A DNA stretch of 64,000 bases from DASXYG01 sp036502625 (lineage in GTDB: Bacteria > Actinomycetota > Actinomycetes > Streptosporangiales > Streptosporangiaceae): contig DASXYG010000123.1 in assembly GCA_036502625.1 (NCBI GenBank), positions 16,175 to 80,174 of the forward strand, written 5' to 3'. The first letter of the stretch is position 1, and each line of letters begins with the position of its first letter. The notes beneath the pieces are model-generated. The model saw nothing but the letters and a program-made list of their open reading frames with translations, had not been told where the DNA came from and did not search any database. A program made the position numbers and the translations under genes. Below, one piece after another: positions 40,495 through 50,661 of the stretch.

Positions 40495-40639
40495 CTGTGT
40501 CTCCCTGGGCCGGGCGCGCGAAGTGAGCTCAGCATGTCATGATCCGTGCCCGGCTAGGCCGGGGTCCGTCGTGCGTCGTGTGGGGGGAATGCCCCATGAT
40601 GGTGGACGCTTGGTCGGTCGGCTTTGGCGTGGGGGAGCG

Positions 40640-41902
40640 ATGGGCGTTGGCGGGGAGCTCGACGGGGCGTACGACCTGTTGCCCGAGGTGCCCCCGCCCG
40701 CCGACGGCTCGCCGTGGGCCGCGCCGACCCCGGTGGAGCAGCGGTTGTACGACCTCGTACGCTCCGGCGACACGGACGGCTACCGGCGGGTGCTCGCCGC
40801 CGAGGGGCTGTACCACTTCATGCGCCCGGCCGACACCCACGCCAGCCCGCGCCGCCGGCGGCGGATCATGGTGCCGCGCCATGAGGGCCGCCGCGTCTAC
40901 CCGGTGTACACGCAGGGCATGCTGCCGCCGCCGGAGTCCGACACGGTCATGGAGTTCATCCCGCTGCACCACCTGTCGCTGATCCTCCCCGTGTTCGGCG
41001 GGCGGCGCGCGGACGCCCTGGTCGTCAACCCGAAGACGCCGTGCGAGATGGTCCTGCCCGTCACGCTCGACGAGCGCGGCGCCTGGAAGCGGCTGCACCG
41101 CGAGCTGTTCGACAACCGCCGCCTCGCCAACCGGATCGTCACGCTGCGCGACGGAACCCCGGGCACACCGGGCCAGGGGGCGCTGCTGCACGGCATGGCC
41201 TGCGGCGCCCACCTCTGCTACGTCAACGGCGACACCTGGAACACCGTCGACTACCACGGCGGCGGCTACAGCGCGGGGCGGCGCAGCCTGCGGAACTGGT
41301 GGGGCGTCGGCGGGCGCGCCGACTGGCTGCGCGTCCAGCGGTCGCTGCTCGACACCGAGGCCAGCCCGTGGTTCTGGGACTTCGTGCTGAGCGCGCGCAC
41401 GGCGCTGGAGCGGAAGAACGGCGCGCCGGTGGACCCTGTGGCGTGGCGCGACCGCGTCGCCGACGCCGTACGCGCGCGTGCGTCCGGCGCGGTGCCCGGC
41501 GACCCGCGGGTGGAGCGCGCGGTCGCGACGGTGACCGGCCTGGTCGGGAAGGTGCTGCGGTACGAGGCGCGGTTCCGCGCCGACGGGCTGCTGCCGCCGG
41601 GCGGGGTGGTGCGCACGATCGCCGCGTGGGACCTCGGCCGCGCGTCGGCGATGGCCCGGTGGGCGCGCGGCGCCCGCTACGCCCACGAGCTGGAGATGAT
41701 CTCCGCGCTCGAGGCCGCGAGCGCCGCCGCGCGCAACCGCTACCGTACGTGGTCGGGCTTCTCGGCCGGCTACGTACTGGGCCGCTGCCTGCACTTCGAC
41801 GAGGAGCGGTTCGGCCCGTGGTACACCGAGATGCTGGCCGCCCACCGCGCGCTCACCACCGGTGACGACAGCCCGTGGCGGATCGTCACGTTCCTGGATT
41901 GA
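40640..41902 (+). CDS. DUF1266 domain protein with N-terminal SseB-like region
   Basis: About 420 residues. Start uncertain: ATG 40640 and ATG 40589 are both close behind G-rich stretches, and neither has ideal spacing. The N-terminal half (PTPVEQRLYDLVRSGD, MLPPPESDTVMEFIPLH, FGGRRADALVVNP) looks like an SseB or YbjN-type domain. The C-terminal half is DUF1266: NWWGVGGRADWLRVQRSLL, AWDLGRASAMARWARGARY, then FSAGYVLGRCLHF. DUF1266 proteins are widespread in actinobacteria and near toxin or secretion loci in others; the role is unknown. No signal peptide. Confidence 0.75.
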   Translation: MGVGGELDGAYDLLPEVPPPADGSPWAAPTPVEQRLYDLVRSGDTDGYRRVLAAEGLYHFMRPADTHASPRRRRRIMVPRHEGRRVYPVYTQGMLPPPESDTVMEFIPLHHLSLILPVFGGRRADALVVNPKTPCEMVLPVTLDERGAWKRLHRELFDNRRLANRIVTLRDGTPGTPGQGALLHGMACGAHLCYVNGDTWNTVDYHGGGYSAGRRSLRNWWGVGGRADWLRVQRSLLDTEASPWFWDFVLSARTALERKNGAPVDPVAWRDRVADAVRARASGAVPGDPRVERAVATVTGLVGKVLRYEARFRADGLLPPGGVVRTIAAWDLGRASAMARWARGARYAHELEMISALEAASAAARNRYRTWSGFSAGYVLGRCLHFDEERFGPWYTEMLAAHRALTTGDDSPWRIVTFLD

Positions 41903-41923
41903 GCGCCTGGTCGTCCCCCTGGG

Positions 41924-43138
<1,215 letters not shown>

Positions 43139-43146
43139 TGGGGCTC

Positions 43147-44424
43147 CTAGTCGGTTGCGGCGGAGATCGTCCGCTCCAGCGTGGCCACCGCGATGGGCAG
43201 GCAGGTCTCGTCGATGTCGAACTCGGGGCTGTGGTGCGGCGCGGGGCTTGACGCGCCGATGCCGACGTACGCGGCCTCGCCGCCGTTCGCCTGGACGGCG
43301 CGCATGAGCAGCGTGGCGTCGTCGCTGGCGCCGATCGGGTGGGTGTCGGCGACGGCGGCCACGCCGGGCACGCCGCGCGCCGCCTCGGCGACCGCGCGGA
43401 CCGGGCCGGGGTCGCAGTCGGCGGTGGTGGACGCGCCGATGCGCTCGACCTCGACGGCCACGCCGTGGGCGGTGGCGGCGCCGTCGAGGACCGCGCGTGC
43501 GCGGCGCTCCAGCTCCTCGCACACGCCGCCGTCCGGTGAGCGCAGCTCGGCGAGCAGCTCGGCGTGCGCGGCGACGATGTTGGGCGCGGTGCCGGCGTGC
43601 AGGACGCCCACGTTGACGCGGGTGTCGGCGGCGCCGAACCGGGGGAGGGCGTGCAAGCCGAGGGTGGCGGACGCGGCGGCGAGCAGCGCGTTGCGGCCCT
43701 CCTCGGGGGCGGCCGAGGCGTGCGCCTGGCGTCCGGTGAAGGTGACGCGCAGCTTGGCGGTGGCGAAGAACCCGTGGGTGCCGGCCGCGATGGTGCCGGA
43801 CGGGAGGCCGAGGCCCACGTGGATGGCGTACAGCCGGTCGACGTCGTCGACGGCGCCCGCGCCGAGCATCGCGCGCGCGCCGCGCCCGCCCTCCTCACCG
43901 GGCTGGAACAGCAGCCGCACCCGCCCGGGGAAGCCGCGCCCGGCCAGCCGCCTGGCCAGCGCGAGGCCGATCGCGACGTGCGCGTCGTGGCCGCAGGCGT
44001 GCATGAACCCGTCGTGCGCGGACGCGAAACCGCCGCGCGCGGGGGCGTGTTCTTGCGCGGCGGACTCGCGCAGGGGGAGCGCGTCCATGTCCACCCGTAC
44101 GGCGACGGACGGGCCGGGCCGGTCGCCGTCGAGGTCGGCGATGACCGCGGTGTGGCCGCGGCGTACGGCGTCGAGGTCCGCGGCGGCGGCGCCCCACTCC
44201 CGGGCGCGGTCGCCGGCCGCGGCCAGAGCGCCGGGTTCGGGCAGCGCCGGGACGAGCGAGACGTCCATGGCGTCCGGGCCGGTGCGCACCCGGTAGCCGA
44301 GCCGCCGCAGTTCCGCGGCCACCGTGGCCGAGGTCCACATCTCGGTGAACGCGGACTCGGGGCGGGCGTGGAACACCCGCCGCAGCTCCGTCACGTCTTC
44401 GGGAAGCGTCAGTGGATCAGGCAC
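43147..44424 (-). CDS. M20 family metallo-amidohydrolase (AbgA/HipO-like)
   Basis: A 425-residue cytosolic hydrolase. Metal ligands in FMHACGHDAHVA and PGEEGGRGARAM; the dimerisation domain has GRQAHASAAPEEGRNAL; the late block ASDDATLLMR and the end APHHSPEFDIDE complete the M20D pattern. The N-terminus HARPESAFTEMWTS and a segment near residue 60-90 resemble AbgA, which cleaves p-aminobenzoyl-glutamate. It is the first gene of the operon with the threonine synthase-like enzyme. It may release an amino acid from an N-acyl precursor. Confidence 0.9.
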   Translation of the reverse strand: MPDPLTLPEDVTELRRVFHARPESAFTEMWTSATVAAELRRLGYRVRTGPDAMDVSLVPALPEPGALAAAGDRAREWGAAAADLDAVRRGHTAVIADLDGDRPGPSVAVRVDMDALPLRESAAQEHAPARGGFASAHDGFMHACGHDAHVAIGLALARRLAGRGFPGRVRLLFQPGEEGGRGARAMLGAGAVDDVDRLYAIHVGLGLPSGTIAAGTHGFFATAKLRVTFTGRQAHASAAPEEGRNALLAAASATLGLHALPRFGAADTRVNVGVLHAGTAPNIVAAHAELLAELRSPDGGVCEELERRARAVLDGAATAHGVAVEVERIGASTTADCDPGPVRAVAEAARGVPGVAAVADTHPIGASDDATLLMRAVQANGGEAAYVGIGASSPAPHHSPEFDIDETCLPIAVATLERTISAATD

Positions 44425-44506
44425 AGGGTGACGCTATCACCAGTACGGAAAGCGAAATGGCATGGCGGAAATTCAAGATGATCGCGGGGACATATCACGG
44501 TGCGTA

Positions 44507-44520
44507 TAAGTCGCGACTTA
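44507..44520. promoter_or_regulatory. Perfect 14-bp palindrome in a divergent promoter region
   Basis: TAAGTCGCGACTTA at 44507-44520, between the M20 gene and the DUF4190 gene. GTATAAG occurs here (44504-44510) and again near 44535. The whole 44425-44649 gap is A/T-richer than its surroundings. Possible operator. Confidence 0.4.
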
Positions 44521-44649
44521 CGTGTCCGGAGCGACGTATAAGCGCGGCCGATTCGTAATATCGAATGAGCCTTTTTCGTGCGGCGGACCTGTGCTGTCAC
44601 GGCATTCTTGACGGGATTCTGACGGGTCTCACGCACACTGGAGTTGGTC

Positions 44650-45327
44650 ATGGCCATGCCACCGAATTCCCCCGAAACCGGCGGCGGAAAGACGAACGGG
44701 TTCGCCATCACGGCGCTGGTGACGGCCATTCTCGGCTGCACCGCGTTCCTCGGGCTGATCTTCGGATTCATCGCGCTCAGCCAGATCAAGCGGACCGGCG
44801 GCCGCGGCCGCGGCATGGCGATCGCGGGCATCGTCGTGGCGTGCGCCTGGTTCGCCGGCTCGATCGCCACCTTCGTCCTGCTCCCCAGCGCCCCGAACAC
44901 CATCCCCACCGGCGCCCTCCCGTCCGCCACCCCCACGCACACGAAGCCGCACGCCCTCGAGGTCGGCGACATCAAGCCCGGCCAGTGCTTCAACGACACC
45001 ACCAACGGCAACAACGGGAAGGCCACCGTCGAGGAGCTCACCATCGTCGGCTGCGCCACCCCCCACGACGCCCAGGCCCTGGCCACGTTCACCTTCCAGC
45101 GCGGCCCCTGGCCCGGCGACCGCACCCTGACCAGGTCCGCGGGCGCCCAGTGCCGCAAGCGCACCGCCCGCCGCATCGCCCACGACCCCGCGAGGCGCAT
45201 CCTCAACCTCTCCTGGTACCTCCCGACCCAGCAGGGCTGGGGCCTGACCGGCGGCGGCGACCGAGGCGTCCTCTGCGTCGTGACCCACGCCAAGCAGGGC
45301 AGAAAACTCACCCGTCGCATCCGCTGA
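44650..45327 (+). CDS. DUF4190 and septum-formation-like domain membrane protein
   Basis: A 225-residue protein from ATG 44650, 6 nt after GGAG. Two membrane helices near 17-42 and 57-80 form a DUF4190 unit (FAITALVTAILGC, GRGRGMAIAGIVVACAWFAG). An extracytoplasmic domain follows with VGDIKPGQCFNDTT and EELTIVGCATPHDAQALATF, the pattern of the actinobacterial septum-formation domain, including its paired Cys residues. No enzyme motif. It may act in envelope or division processes; this rests on domain similarity only. Confidence 0.8.
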   Translation: MAMPPNSPETGGGKTNGFAITALVTAILGCTAFLGLIFGFIALSQIKRTGGRGRGMAIAGIVVACAWFAGSIATFVLLPSAPNTIPTGALPSATPTHTKPHALEVGDIKPGQCFNDTTNGNNGKATVEELTIVGCATPHDAQALATFTFQRGPWPGDRTLTRSAGAQCRKRTARRIAHDPARRILNLSWYLPTQQGWGLTGGGDRGVLCVVTHAKQGRKLTRRIR

Positions 45328-45336
45328 CGGGGGTCA

Positions 45337-45359
45337 AATATGTTGAAGTTCAAGATATT
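45337..45359. promoter_or_regulatory. 23-bp near-perfect palindrome before marR gene
   Basis: Arms AATATGTTGAA (45337-45347) and TTCAAGATATT (45349-45359) around a central G match at 10 of 11 positions. It ends 9 bp before the GTG of the MarR gene, a classic autoregulatory operator position. Confidence 0.7.
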
Positions 45360-45368
45360 GTGGATCGC

Positions 45369-45866
45369 GTGACGGAGGACGGTTCGACGGACGAGGAGCG
45401 GCTGATCCGCCTCGCCGCCCGGTTCCTGCGGCACGCGCAGGCCAGGCGCGACGCGGTCCCGGCCGTCATCACCGACCTGCTGCGCGCCCACGACCTGGGG
45501 CGACGGCACATGTCGGTGCTGATCGGCCTGGCGGTGCACGGGCCGCTGGCGGTCGGCGCGCTGGCCGCGCGCATCGCGCTGGCGCCGGCGAGCACCAGCC
45601 AGCTCGTCGGCGAGCTGCGCCGCGCCGGGCTGGTCACGCGGTCGGTGGACGCCCGCGACCGGCGCCGTGCGGTCATCGACGTCGCCGGCGAGCTGCGCGC
45701 GCCGCTGGCCGAGGTGGCCGCCGAGCGCGCCCGTCCGTTCCGCATGACGCTCGACCGCCTGTCCGCCGCGGAGCGCGCCGCGTTCCTGCGCGGCTGGCGG
45801 CTCCTGGTCGAGATGCACGACCAGGAGTCCGCCGCATCCACACAGAAGAAGGGACGTATGACATGA
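45369..45866 (+). CDS. MarR family transcription regulator
   Basis: A 165-residue protein from GTG 45369. Winged-helix core: RRHMSVLIGLAVHGPLAVGA, LAARIALAPASTSQLVGELR (recognition helix), GLVTRSVDARDRRRAVIDV (wing). A 23-bp palindrome just upstream is its likely own operator. The stop overlaps the ATG of an ABM-domain monooxygenase gene, so regulator and enzyme are coupled. Such pairs often respond to quinones or small aromatics. No ribosome site is obvious, and the start lies close to the operator, so the mRNA may be nearly leaderless. Confidence 0.88.
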   Translation: MTEDGSTDEERLIRLAARFLRHAQARRDAVPAVITDLLRAHDLGRRHMSVLIGLAVHGPLAVGALAARIALAPASTSQLVGELRRAGLVTRSVDARDRRRAVIDVAGELRAPLAEVAAERARPFRMTLDRLSAAERAAFLRGWRLLVEMHDQESAASTQKKGRMT

Positions 45867-46177
45867 ACCTCATCGACACCGGCCGCGGCGTCGTCGTGTT
45901 CAACGTGTTCCCGGTGCGCCCGGAGAACCAGGAGGCGCTCGTCGAGACCATCCGCTCCGCCGGCGACGCGTCCGCCATCCCCGGGCTGCTGTCCATGAAC
46001 CTGCTGCGCAGCGAGGACGGCACGCACGTCATCAACCACATGTGCTGGGAGAGCCGGGAGGCGTTCGAGCGGGCCGCGGCGAGCAGCCCGGAGATCGCCG
46101 CGACCCGCGACCGGGTCGGGCCGCTCCTCGACGGGCCCGGACCGTACCGCTACGAGATCGTGCCGGTCGGGCCCTGA
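45863..46177 (+). CDS. Antibiotic biosynthesis monooxygenase (ABM) domain protein
   Basis: A 104-residue single ABM domain, ATG overlapping the MarR stop. Pattern: VVFNVFPVRPENQEALVETI, then PGLLSMNLLRSEDGTHVINH and MCWESREAFERAAAS. ABM proteins are dimeric, cofactor-free ferredoxin-like folds that oxygenate quinol-type substrates or shield reactive intermediates. The MarR neighbour suggests inducible quinone or drug defence. Confidence 0.9.
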   Translation: MNLIDTGRGVVVFNVFPVRPENQEALVETIRSAGDASAIPGLLSMNLLRSEDGTHVINHMCWESREAFERAAASSPEIAATRDRVGPLLDGPGPYRYEIVPVGP

Positions 46178-46186
46178 CGGGCGGGC

Positions 46187-46969
46187 TCAGGGGGCGAGGA
46201 AGTCCAGGACCGCGGGGCTGGCGTCCGTACGGAACTCCTCGAAGTAGGCGTGGCGGGCGCCCGCTATGAGGTGGGTTCTGGCGTTCGGGATGCGGGTGGC
46301 GAGGAGGGGGGCGTTGGACGGGGGGCTGAGGGTGTCGTCGGTGCCGTGGATGACGAGGGTGGGGGCGGTGATGCGGGGGAGGGCCGCCCAGGCGTCGTGG
46401 CGGGCGCTGGCGCGGAGGTGGCCGCGGCGGGCGTGCGGCGGCATGCCGGGGTCGCCGAGGGTGGTGTACGGGCCGGGGTGCGCGGCCAGCCAGGCGGGGG
46501 TGTACATCAGCTCGAGGAGGGCCCGGCGGGCGGCGGCGGGGTCGGGCTGGGCGAGGGCGCGGCGGACGTCCTGGCCGCGTTCGAAGCCGTGCGGCAGGCC
46601 CGGCGACGTGCAGCCGAGGACGAGCCGCGCGACGCGGCCGGGGTGGTCGGCGGCCAGCCACTGGGCGACGCGGCCGCCCATGGACGTGCCGTAGACGTGC
46701 GCACGCGCGGTGCCGAGGTCGTCGAGCACGGCGAGCGCGTCGGCGGCGAACCGCCGCGTGCTGTACGTATCGGTGTCCGGTTTGCCGCTGGCGCCGGTGC
46801 CCCGGCAGTCGAGCGTGATCGTGCGGTAAGCGGTCGCGAAGTCCGGGCCGGCGGCGTCCCACCAGTGGTGGTCGTTGGCCTGGCCGGCGAGGAGCAGGAG
46901 GTCGTGGTCACCGCCGCCGCGGACCTCGTAGTAGAGGTCGACGTCGTCGGAGGTTCGTACGTACGGCAC
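46187..46969 (-). CDS. Alpha/beta hydrolase
   Basis: A 260-residue enzyme from GTG 46969. Seen: LLLLAGQANDHHWWD, ITLDCRGTGASGKPD, nucleophile Ser96 in YGTSMGGRVAQWLA, an acid in VIHGTDDTLSPP, and His in AGARHAYFEE. This is the haloperoxidase/esterase-like group. It converges on the ABM gene with only 9 bp between stops. Substrate unknown. Confidence 0.9.
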   Translation of the reverse strand: MPYVRTSDDVDLYYEVRGGGDHDLLLLAGQANDHHWWDAAGPDFATAYRTITLDCRGTGASGKPDTDTYSTRRFAADALAVLDDLGTARAHVYGTSMGGRVAQWLAADHPGRVARLVLGCTSPGLPHGFERGQDVRRALAQPDPAAARRALLELMYTPAWLAAHPGPYTTLGDPGMPPHARRGHLRASARHDAWAALPRITAPTLVIHGTDDTLSPPSNAPLLATRIPNARTHLIAGARHAYFEEFRTDASPAVLDFLAP

Positions 46970-47050
46970 GGGCGCTGATCGTAGCGTCCGCCCGGGAACG
47001 CGCGCATCCCGGCCGCTATGGCGGATAGCCTGGTCAAAGGGGGTGATGTG

Positions 47051-47323
47051 GTGCCACGGGGGAGGGCCACACCGATACGGCGTCCGGACGACACGCGCGC
47101 CCGGCTCGCCGCCGCGGAGCGCGAGCTGGCCGACCTGGAGGCCGCCGAGGCGATCGCCGACCGGCGCTACGCCGTGGCGGGCGAGGCCGTCGAGGAGGCG
47201 TGGGCGCGCCTGGAGGACGCCCAGCGCGAACGCGAGGAGGCCCGCGCCGACCGCGCCCGGGTGCGCGACCAGCTCCGCCAGACCCGCGCCCGCATCCGCC
47301 GCCTCACCAAGCGGACCGGCTGA
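47051..47323 (+). CDS. Small coiled-coil protein
   Basis: About 90 residues from GTG 47051 (or 47048), which follows AAGGGGG; ATG 47018 is an alternative without a ribosome site. Nearly the whole chain is one Arg/Ala/Glu heptad helix (RARLAAAERELADLEAAEAI to RDQLRQTRARIRRLTKRTG). No other motif. Convergent with the LuxR-type regulator gene. Function unknown. Confidence 0.65.
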   Translation: MPRGRATPIRRPDDTRARLAAAERELADLEAAEAIADRRYAVAGEAVEEAWARLEDAQREREEARADRARVRDQLRQTRARIRRLTKRTG

Positions 47324-47336
47324 CCGCCCGCGCGTC

Positions 47337-47975
47337 TCAGCCCGGCGTGAGCAGCCCCCGGTTGTACGCCTCCGCCACCGCGGACGCGCGGTCGCTGACG
47401 CCGAGTTTGGCGTAGATGTTCAGCAGGTGGGTCTTGACGGTGGCCTCGGTGATGAACAGGCGCTTGGCCGCCTCGCGGTTCGTGGCGCCGGCCGCGACCA
47501 GCTCCAGCACCTCGAGCTCGCGGTTGCTGAGCGGGCCGCCGCCCGGGGTGCGCACGCGGTTCATCAGCCGCGCGGCCACGGACGGCGCCAGCACCGCCTC
47601 GCCGCGTGCGGACGCGCGCACGGCGCGCAGCAGGTCGGCGCGCGGCGCGTCCTTCAGCAGGTAGCCGGTGGCGCCCGCCTCGATCGCGGGCAGCACGTGG
47701 CTGTCGGTGTCGTACGTGGTCAGCACCAGCACCCGCACCCCCGGACCCAGCTCGGTGATCGCGGCCACGCCGTCCATGCCGGGCATCCGCAGGTCCATCA
47801 GGACCACGTCGGGCCGCAGCTCGCGGGCCAGCCGTACGGCCTCCGCGCCGTCCGCCGCCTCGCCCACCACCTCGAACGCCGGGTCGCGTTCGAACACGGC
47901 GCTCAGCCCGTCGCGGACGATCGGGTGGTCGTCGGCGATCACCAGCCGGATCGGGGCGTCCTCCCCGGCGCTCAC
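47337..47975 (-). CDS. NarL/LuxR family response regulator
   Basis: A 212-residue protein from GTG 47975, overlapping the kinase stop. Receiver domain with acidic pair in VIADDHPIV, phospho-acceptor Asp61 in VVLMDLRMPG and Lys in GYLLKDAP. C-terminal LuxR helix-turn-helix: LSNRELEVLELVAAGATNRE, AKRLFITEATVKTHLLNIYA. It pairs with the sensor kinase encoded just upstream. Target genes unknown; the three-gene neighbourhood of small membrane proteins may be included. Confidence 0.95.
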   Translation of the reverse strand: MSAGEDAPIRLVIADDHPIVRDGLSAVFERDPAFEVVGEAADGAEAVRLARELRPDVVLMDLRMPGMDGVAAITELGPGVRVLVLTTYDTDSHVLPAIEAGATGYLLKDAPRADLLRAVRASARGEAVLAPSVAARLMNRVRTPGGGPLSNRELEVLELVAAGATNREAAKRLFITEATVKTHLLNIYAKLGVSDRASAVAEAYNRGLLTPG

Positions 47976-49234
47976 GCGACGGCCTCCGCGGCCGGCACGC
48001 ACGCCGAGACGCCCGTTCCGCCGCCCGGCTCGGACTCGATCTGGAACGTCCCGGCCAGCCCCTCGATCCGCTGCCGCATCGCGAGCAGCCCGAACCCGCC
48101 GCCGGTGGCCCGCTCGCCGGACACGACCAGGTCAGGGTCGAACCCGCGCCCGTCGTCGCGTACGTCGACCGCCACCTCGTGGTCCATGTAGGACAAGGTC
48201 ACCCCCACCCGCGTCGCCTCCGCGTGTTTCGCCACGTTCGCCAGCGCCTCCTGTGCCGTGCGCAGCAGCGCCGCCTCCACCTCCGGGGGCAGCGGCCGCG
48301 CCGTGCCGGTCGTGGTGACCTCGCACGCCGTACCGTGCAGCGCCGACCAGCGCCCGGCCACCCCGGCCAGCGCCTCGCCGAGCCGCGCCGTCTCCAGCGG
48401 CTCGGGGCGCAGCGCCCGCACCGACCGCCGCGCCTCCGTCAGGCTCTCCCTGGCGAGGTCCGTCGCGGTCACCACGTGCCGCCGCCATCCGGCGGGGTCG
48501 GTGTCCGCCTGCTCGGCGGCCTGCAACTGGGCGATGATCCCGGTGAGCCCCTGCGCCAGCGTGTCGTGGATCTCCCGCGCCATGCGCTGCCGCTCGTCCA
48601 GCACCCCGGCCTCGCGGGCCTGCGCGACCAGCCGGTCGTGCAGGTCGGCGTTCTCCGCGAGGCTCGCCTCCAGCCGCCGGTTCGCCTCCTGGAGGTCCTC
48701 CAGCGCGTGCCGCCGCTCGTCTTGCCGTTTGCCCGTCCGCCACATCATCCAGGCGAGCCCGCACATCGGCACGATGTTCAGGACCAGGACGGCGGCGTAC
48801 GTCAGCAGGCCGAAGACGGTGTCCTTGTTCACGTCGGACGCCTGCGCCGTGCCCGCGCCCATCGCCACGAGCGCCACGCCGACCTGCCGCCACGGCCACG
48901 GCAGCAGCACGAACGCGTAGACGTAGCCGGCCGGGGCGAAGCATCCGAACCACGGGTCGCGGACGACCAGGACGCCCATCACGACCATCAGCACGGCGAA
49001 GAACAGGCCCATCACCCGGGGGCGGTCCCACCAGTCCCGGTGCAGCGTGACCATCCAGAGCGTCCACGCGGCGGCGACCGCGCACAGCGCGAGGTCGAGG
49101 GCGAGCCCGCGGGGGTCGTCGCGCTCCTCCACGACCGTCACCGCGGCGAGGACCGCCAGCAGGACGTACGGCAGGGCGACGAACACCGGCAGTGACACCA
49201 GCACCGGCCGTTCGTTCCGCACCGGTTCGGTCAT
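47972..49234 (-). CDS. NarL-type sensor histidine kinase
   Basis: A 420-residue membrane kinase. About five or six hydrophobic helices in the first 175 residues form a compact membrane sensor without a large outer loop. A coiled coil (about 175-215) leads to the HisKA_3 domain with phosphorylated His in MAREIHDTLAQGLTGI. The ATPase domain has a TAQEALANVAKHAEA N-box and DVRDDGRGFDP with GFGLLAMRQRIEGLAG. It is coupled to its response regulator by a 4-bp overlap. The intramembrane sensor suggests an envelope or lipid signal. Confidence 0.94.
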   Translation of the reverse strand: MTEPVRNERPVLVSLPVFVALPYVLLAVLAAVTVVEERDDPRGLALDLALCAVAAAWTLWMVTLHRDWWDRPRVMGLFFAVLMVVMGVLVVRDPWFGCFAPAGYVYAFVLLPWPWRQVGVALVAMGAGTAQASDVNKDTVFGLLTYAAVLVLNIVPMCGLAWMMWRTGKRQDERRHALEDLQEANRRLEASLAENADLHDRLVAQAREAGVLDERQRMAREIHDTLAQGLTGIIAQLQAAEQADTDPAGWRRHVVTATDLARESLTEARRSVRALRPEPLETARLGEALAGVAGRWSALHGTACEVTTTGTARPLPPEVEAALLRTAQEALANVAKHAEATRVGVTLSYMDHEVAVDVRDDGRGFDPDLVVSGERATGGGFGLLAMRQRIEGLAGTFQIESEPGGGTGVSACVPAAEAVA

Positions 49235-49318
49235 CGCGGCCTCCCGTCAGATCCCGGCCCAATCTATCGGCGGCGTGCCGCCGTACGCGGTGCGCACGCC
49301 GCCTGTGCACCCGGCGGC

Positions 49319-49729
49319 TCAGGCGCCGGCGAACGCCGCCCGCAGCCGCGGCCCGAAGAGCACGGCGACCACGCCGAGCAGCAGCAGCCCGCACACGACC
49401 TGCTCGACCCGCATCCACACCGGCAGCAGCCCCGGCCACGAGGCGACCACCGCGATCGCGACCAGGACCACCACCGAGATGATCCGCGCCCGCCGGTACG
49501 CCGGCCGCGACCCGCGCGCCACCCGCAGCGTGATCATCAGCAGCGTCACCGCGCTGGCCAGGACGAACGTGCCCCGGATCCAGACGGCGTCGTTCACCTC
49601 CCCGGCGTCGTCGCGCAGCAGGTACGCCGTCAGCAGGTTCAGCACGCTGAGCGCGAGGAACGCGCCGAGCAGCACCTTCAACGTACGGAGCGCGGCCACC
49701 GCGTTCCCGCCTATCCGAACGGTCTCCAT
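49319..49729 (-). CDS. Hypothetical four-helix membrane protein
   Basis: A 136-residue protein from ATG 49729 (METVRIGGN), 7 nt after GGAGG. Four helices near residues 14-32, 50-67, 82-99 and 108-127. The loop after the second helix is basic (RVARGSRPAYRRAR). No family recognised. It is upstream of the sensor kinase on the same strand (84 bp), so it may be part of that operon and the two-component system's membrane partner. Confidence 0.65.
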   Translation of the reverse strand: METVRIGGNAVAALRTLKVLLGAFLALSVLNLLTAYLLRDDAGEVNDAVWIRGTFVLASAVTLLMITLRVARGSRPAYRRARIISVVVLVAIAVVASWPGLLPVWMRVEQVVCGLLLLGVVAVLFGPRLRAAFAGA

Positions 49730-49872
49730 CTCCGGACCTCCACGTCGCTCGACCATGCCCTCAGCCTCGCGAAACGCGGCGGCGGCCACATCGCCCGTCC
49801 TCCCGTCCCCGCGGCTGAACCGGGCATCAACCGATCGGCTGACCGGCACTGCGCCGCGGTTAAGATCATCCG

Positions 49873-50298
49873 ATGACCGAGCTGTGGACCCCGGGCGCAC
49901 CGGGGGTGCTGCGCCTGCCCTCGGGGCGCCTCGTCCGCGGCCGTGGCCTGCGCGATCCGCTGCCGGACGGCCCGGAGCCCGCCTTCGGCCTCTACCTCCT
50001 CGGCCGCAGGCCCCCGGCCATGCCGTGGGAGTCGCGCTGGCTGCGCTGGCCGGACTTCCGCCTCCCGGCCGACCGCGCGGCCGCCGCCGAGGCGTTCCGC
50101 GACGCCTGGCGGCGCGCCGAGGGGGAGCGGGTCGAGCTCGCCTGCGGCGGCGGACGCGGCCGTACGGGGACCGCCCTGGCCTGCCTGGCCGTCCTCGACG
50201 GCGTGCCGCGGGCCGAGGCGGTCGCGTACGTACGCGCGAACTACTCGCGCCACGCCGTCGAGACCCCCTGGCAGCGCCGCTACGTCGCGCGCTTCTAA
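49873..50298 (+). CDS. Protein-tyrosine phosphatase-like protein
   Basis: A 141-residue cytosolic protein. The P-loop ELACGGGRGRTGTALA fits Cys-X5-Arg-Thr (Cys91, Arg97), and a downstream EAVAYVRANYSRHAVET helix is typical of dual-specificity type phosphatases. The general-acid Asp is not obvious; DFRLPAD near residue 61 is a candidate. It converges with the DoxX gene, stop codons overlapping in CTAA. Substrate unknown; it is short for the family. Confidence 0.85.
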   Translation: MTELWTPGAPGVLRLPSGRLVRGRGLRDPLPDGPEPAFGLYLLGRRPPAMPWESRWLRWPDFRLPADRAAAAEAFRDAWRRAEGERVELACGGGRGRTGTALACLAVLDGVPRAEAVAYVRANYSRHAVETPWQRRYVARF

Positions 50299-50651
50299 CG
50301 CGCGACCGCGAGCAGCAGCGTGGCCGCGCAGAGCGCCAGGTAGCCGATGGCCAGCGCGAACTGCCCGGAGTAGTCGCCGGCGCGGATGTGCGTGTAGACC
50401 GCGCACACGAAGAACAGCACGAGCCCGAACGCGGCGGCCACGCCGAGCGGCGGGAACCACAGCAGCCCGGCCAGCAGCCCCACGGCCCCGGCCGTCTTGG
50501 CCGTGCCGATCGGGAACGACAGCCACGACTCCGGCACCCCGGCCGCGGCCATCCCGGGCAGGATCACCCGGAAGTGCACCAGCGCCGCGATCCCCGAGAA
50601 CGCGCACGCGGCCGCGGTGACCAGCGCCACGACGACATAGGCGGTGTCCAT
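50295..50651 (-). CDS. DoxX family membrane protein
   Basis: A 118-residue, four-helix protein from ATG 50651. Blocks FSGIAALVHFRVILPGMAAA, FPIGTAKTAGAVGLLAGLLW and LVLFFVCAVYTHIRAGDY are typical of small DoxX/YphA-like proteins. It follows the NAD(P)-binding oxidoreductase by 10 bp on the same strand, so the two form an operon. DoxX with an NmrA-like reductase is a frequent pair in actinobacteria; the substrate is unknown. Confidence 0.85.
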   Translation of the reverse strand: MDTAYVVVALVTAAACAFSGIAALVHFRVILPGMAAAGVPESWLSFPIGTAKTAGAVGLLAGLLWFPPLGVAAAFGLVLFFVCAVYTHIRAGDYSGQFALAIGYLALCAATLLLAVAR

Positions 50652-50661
50652 GCCCGGCCGC

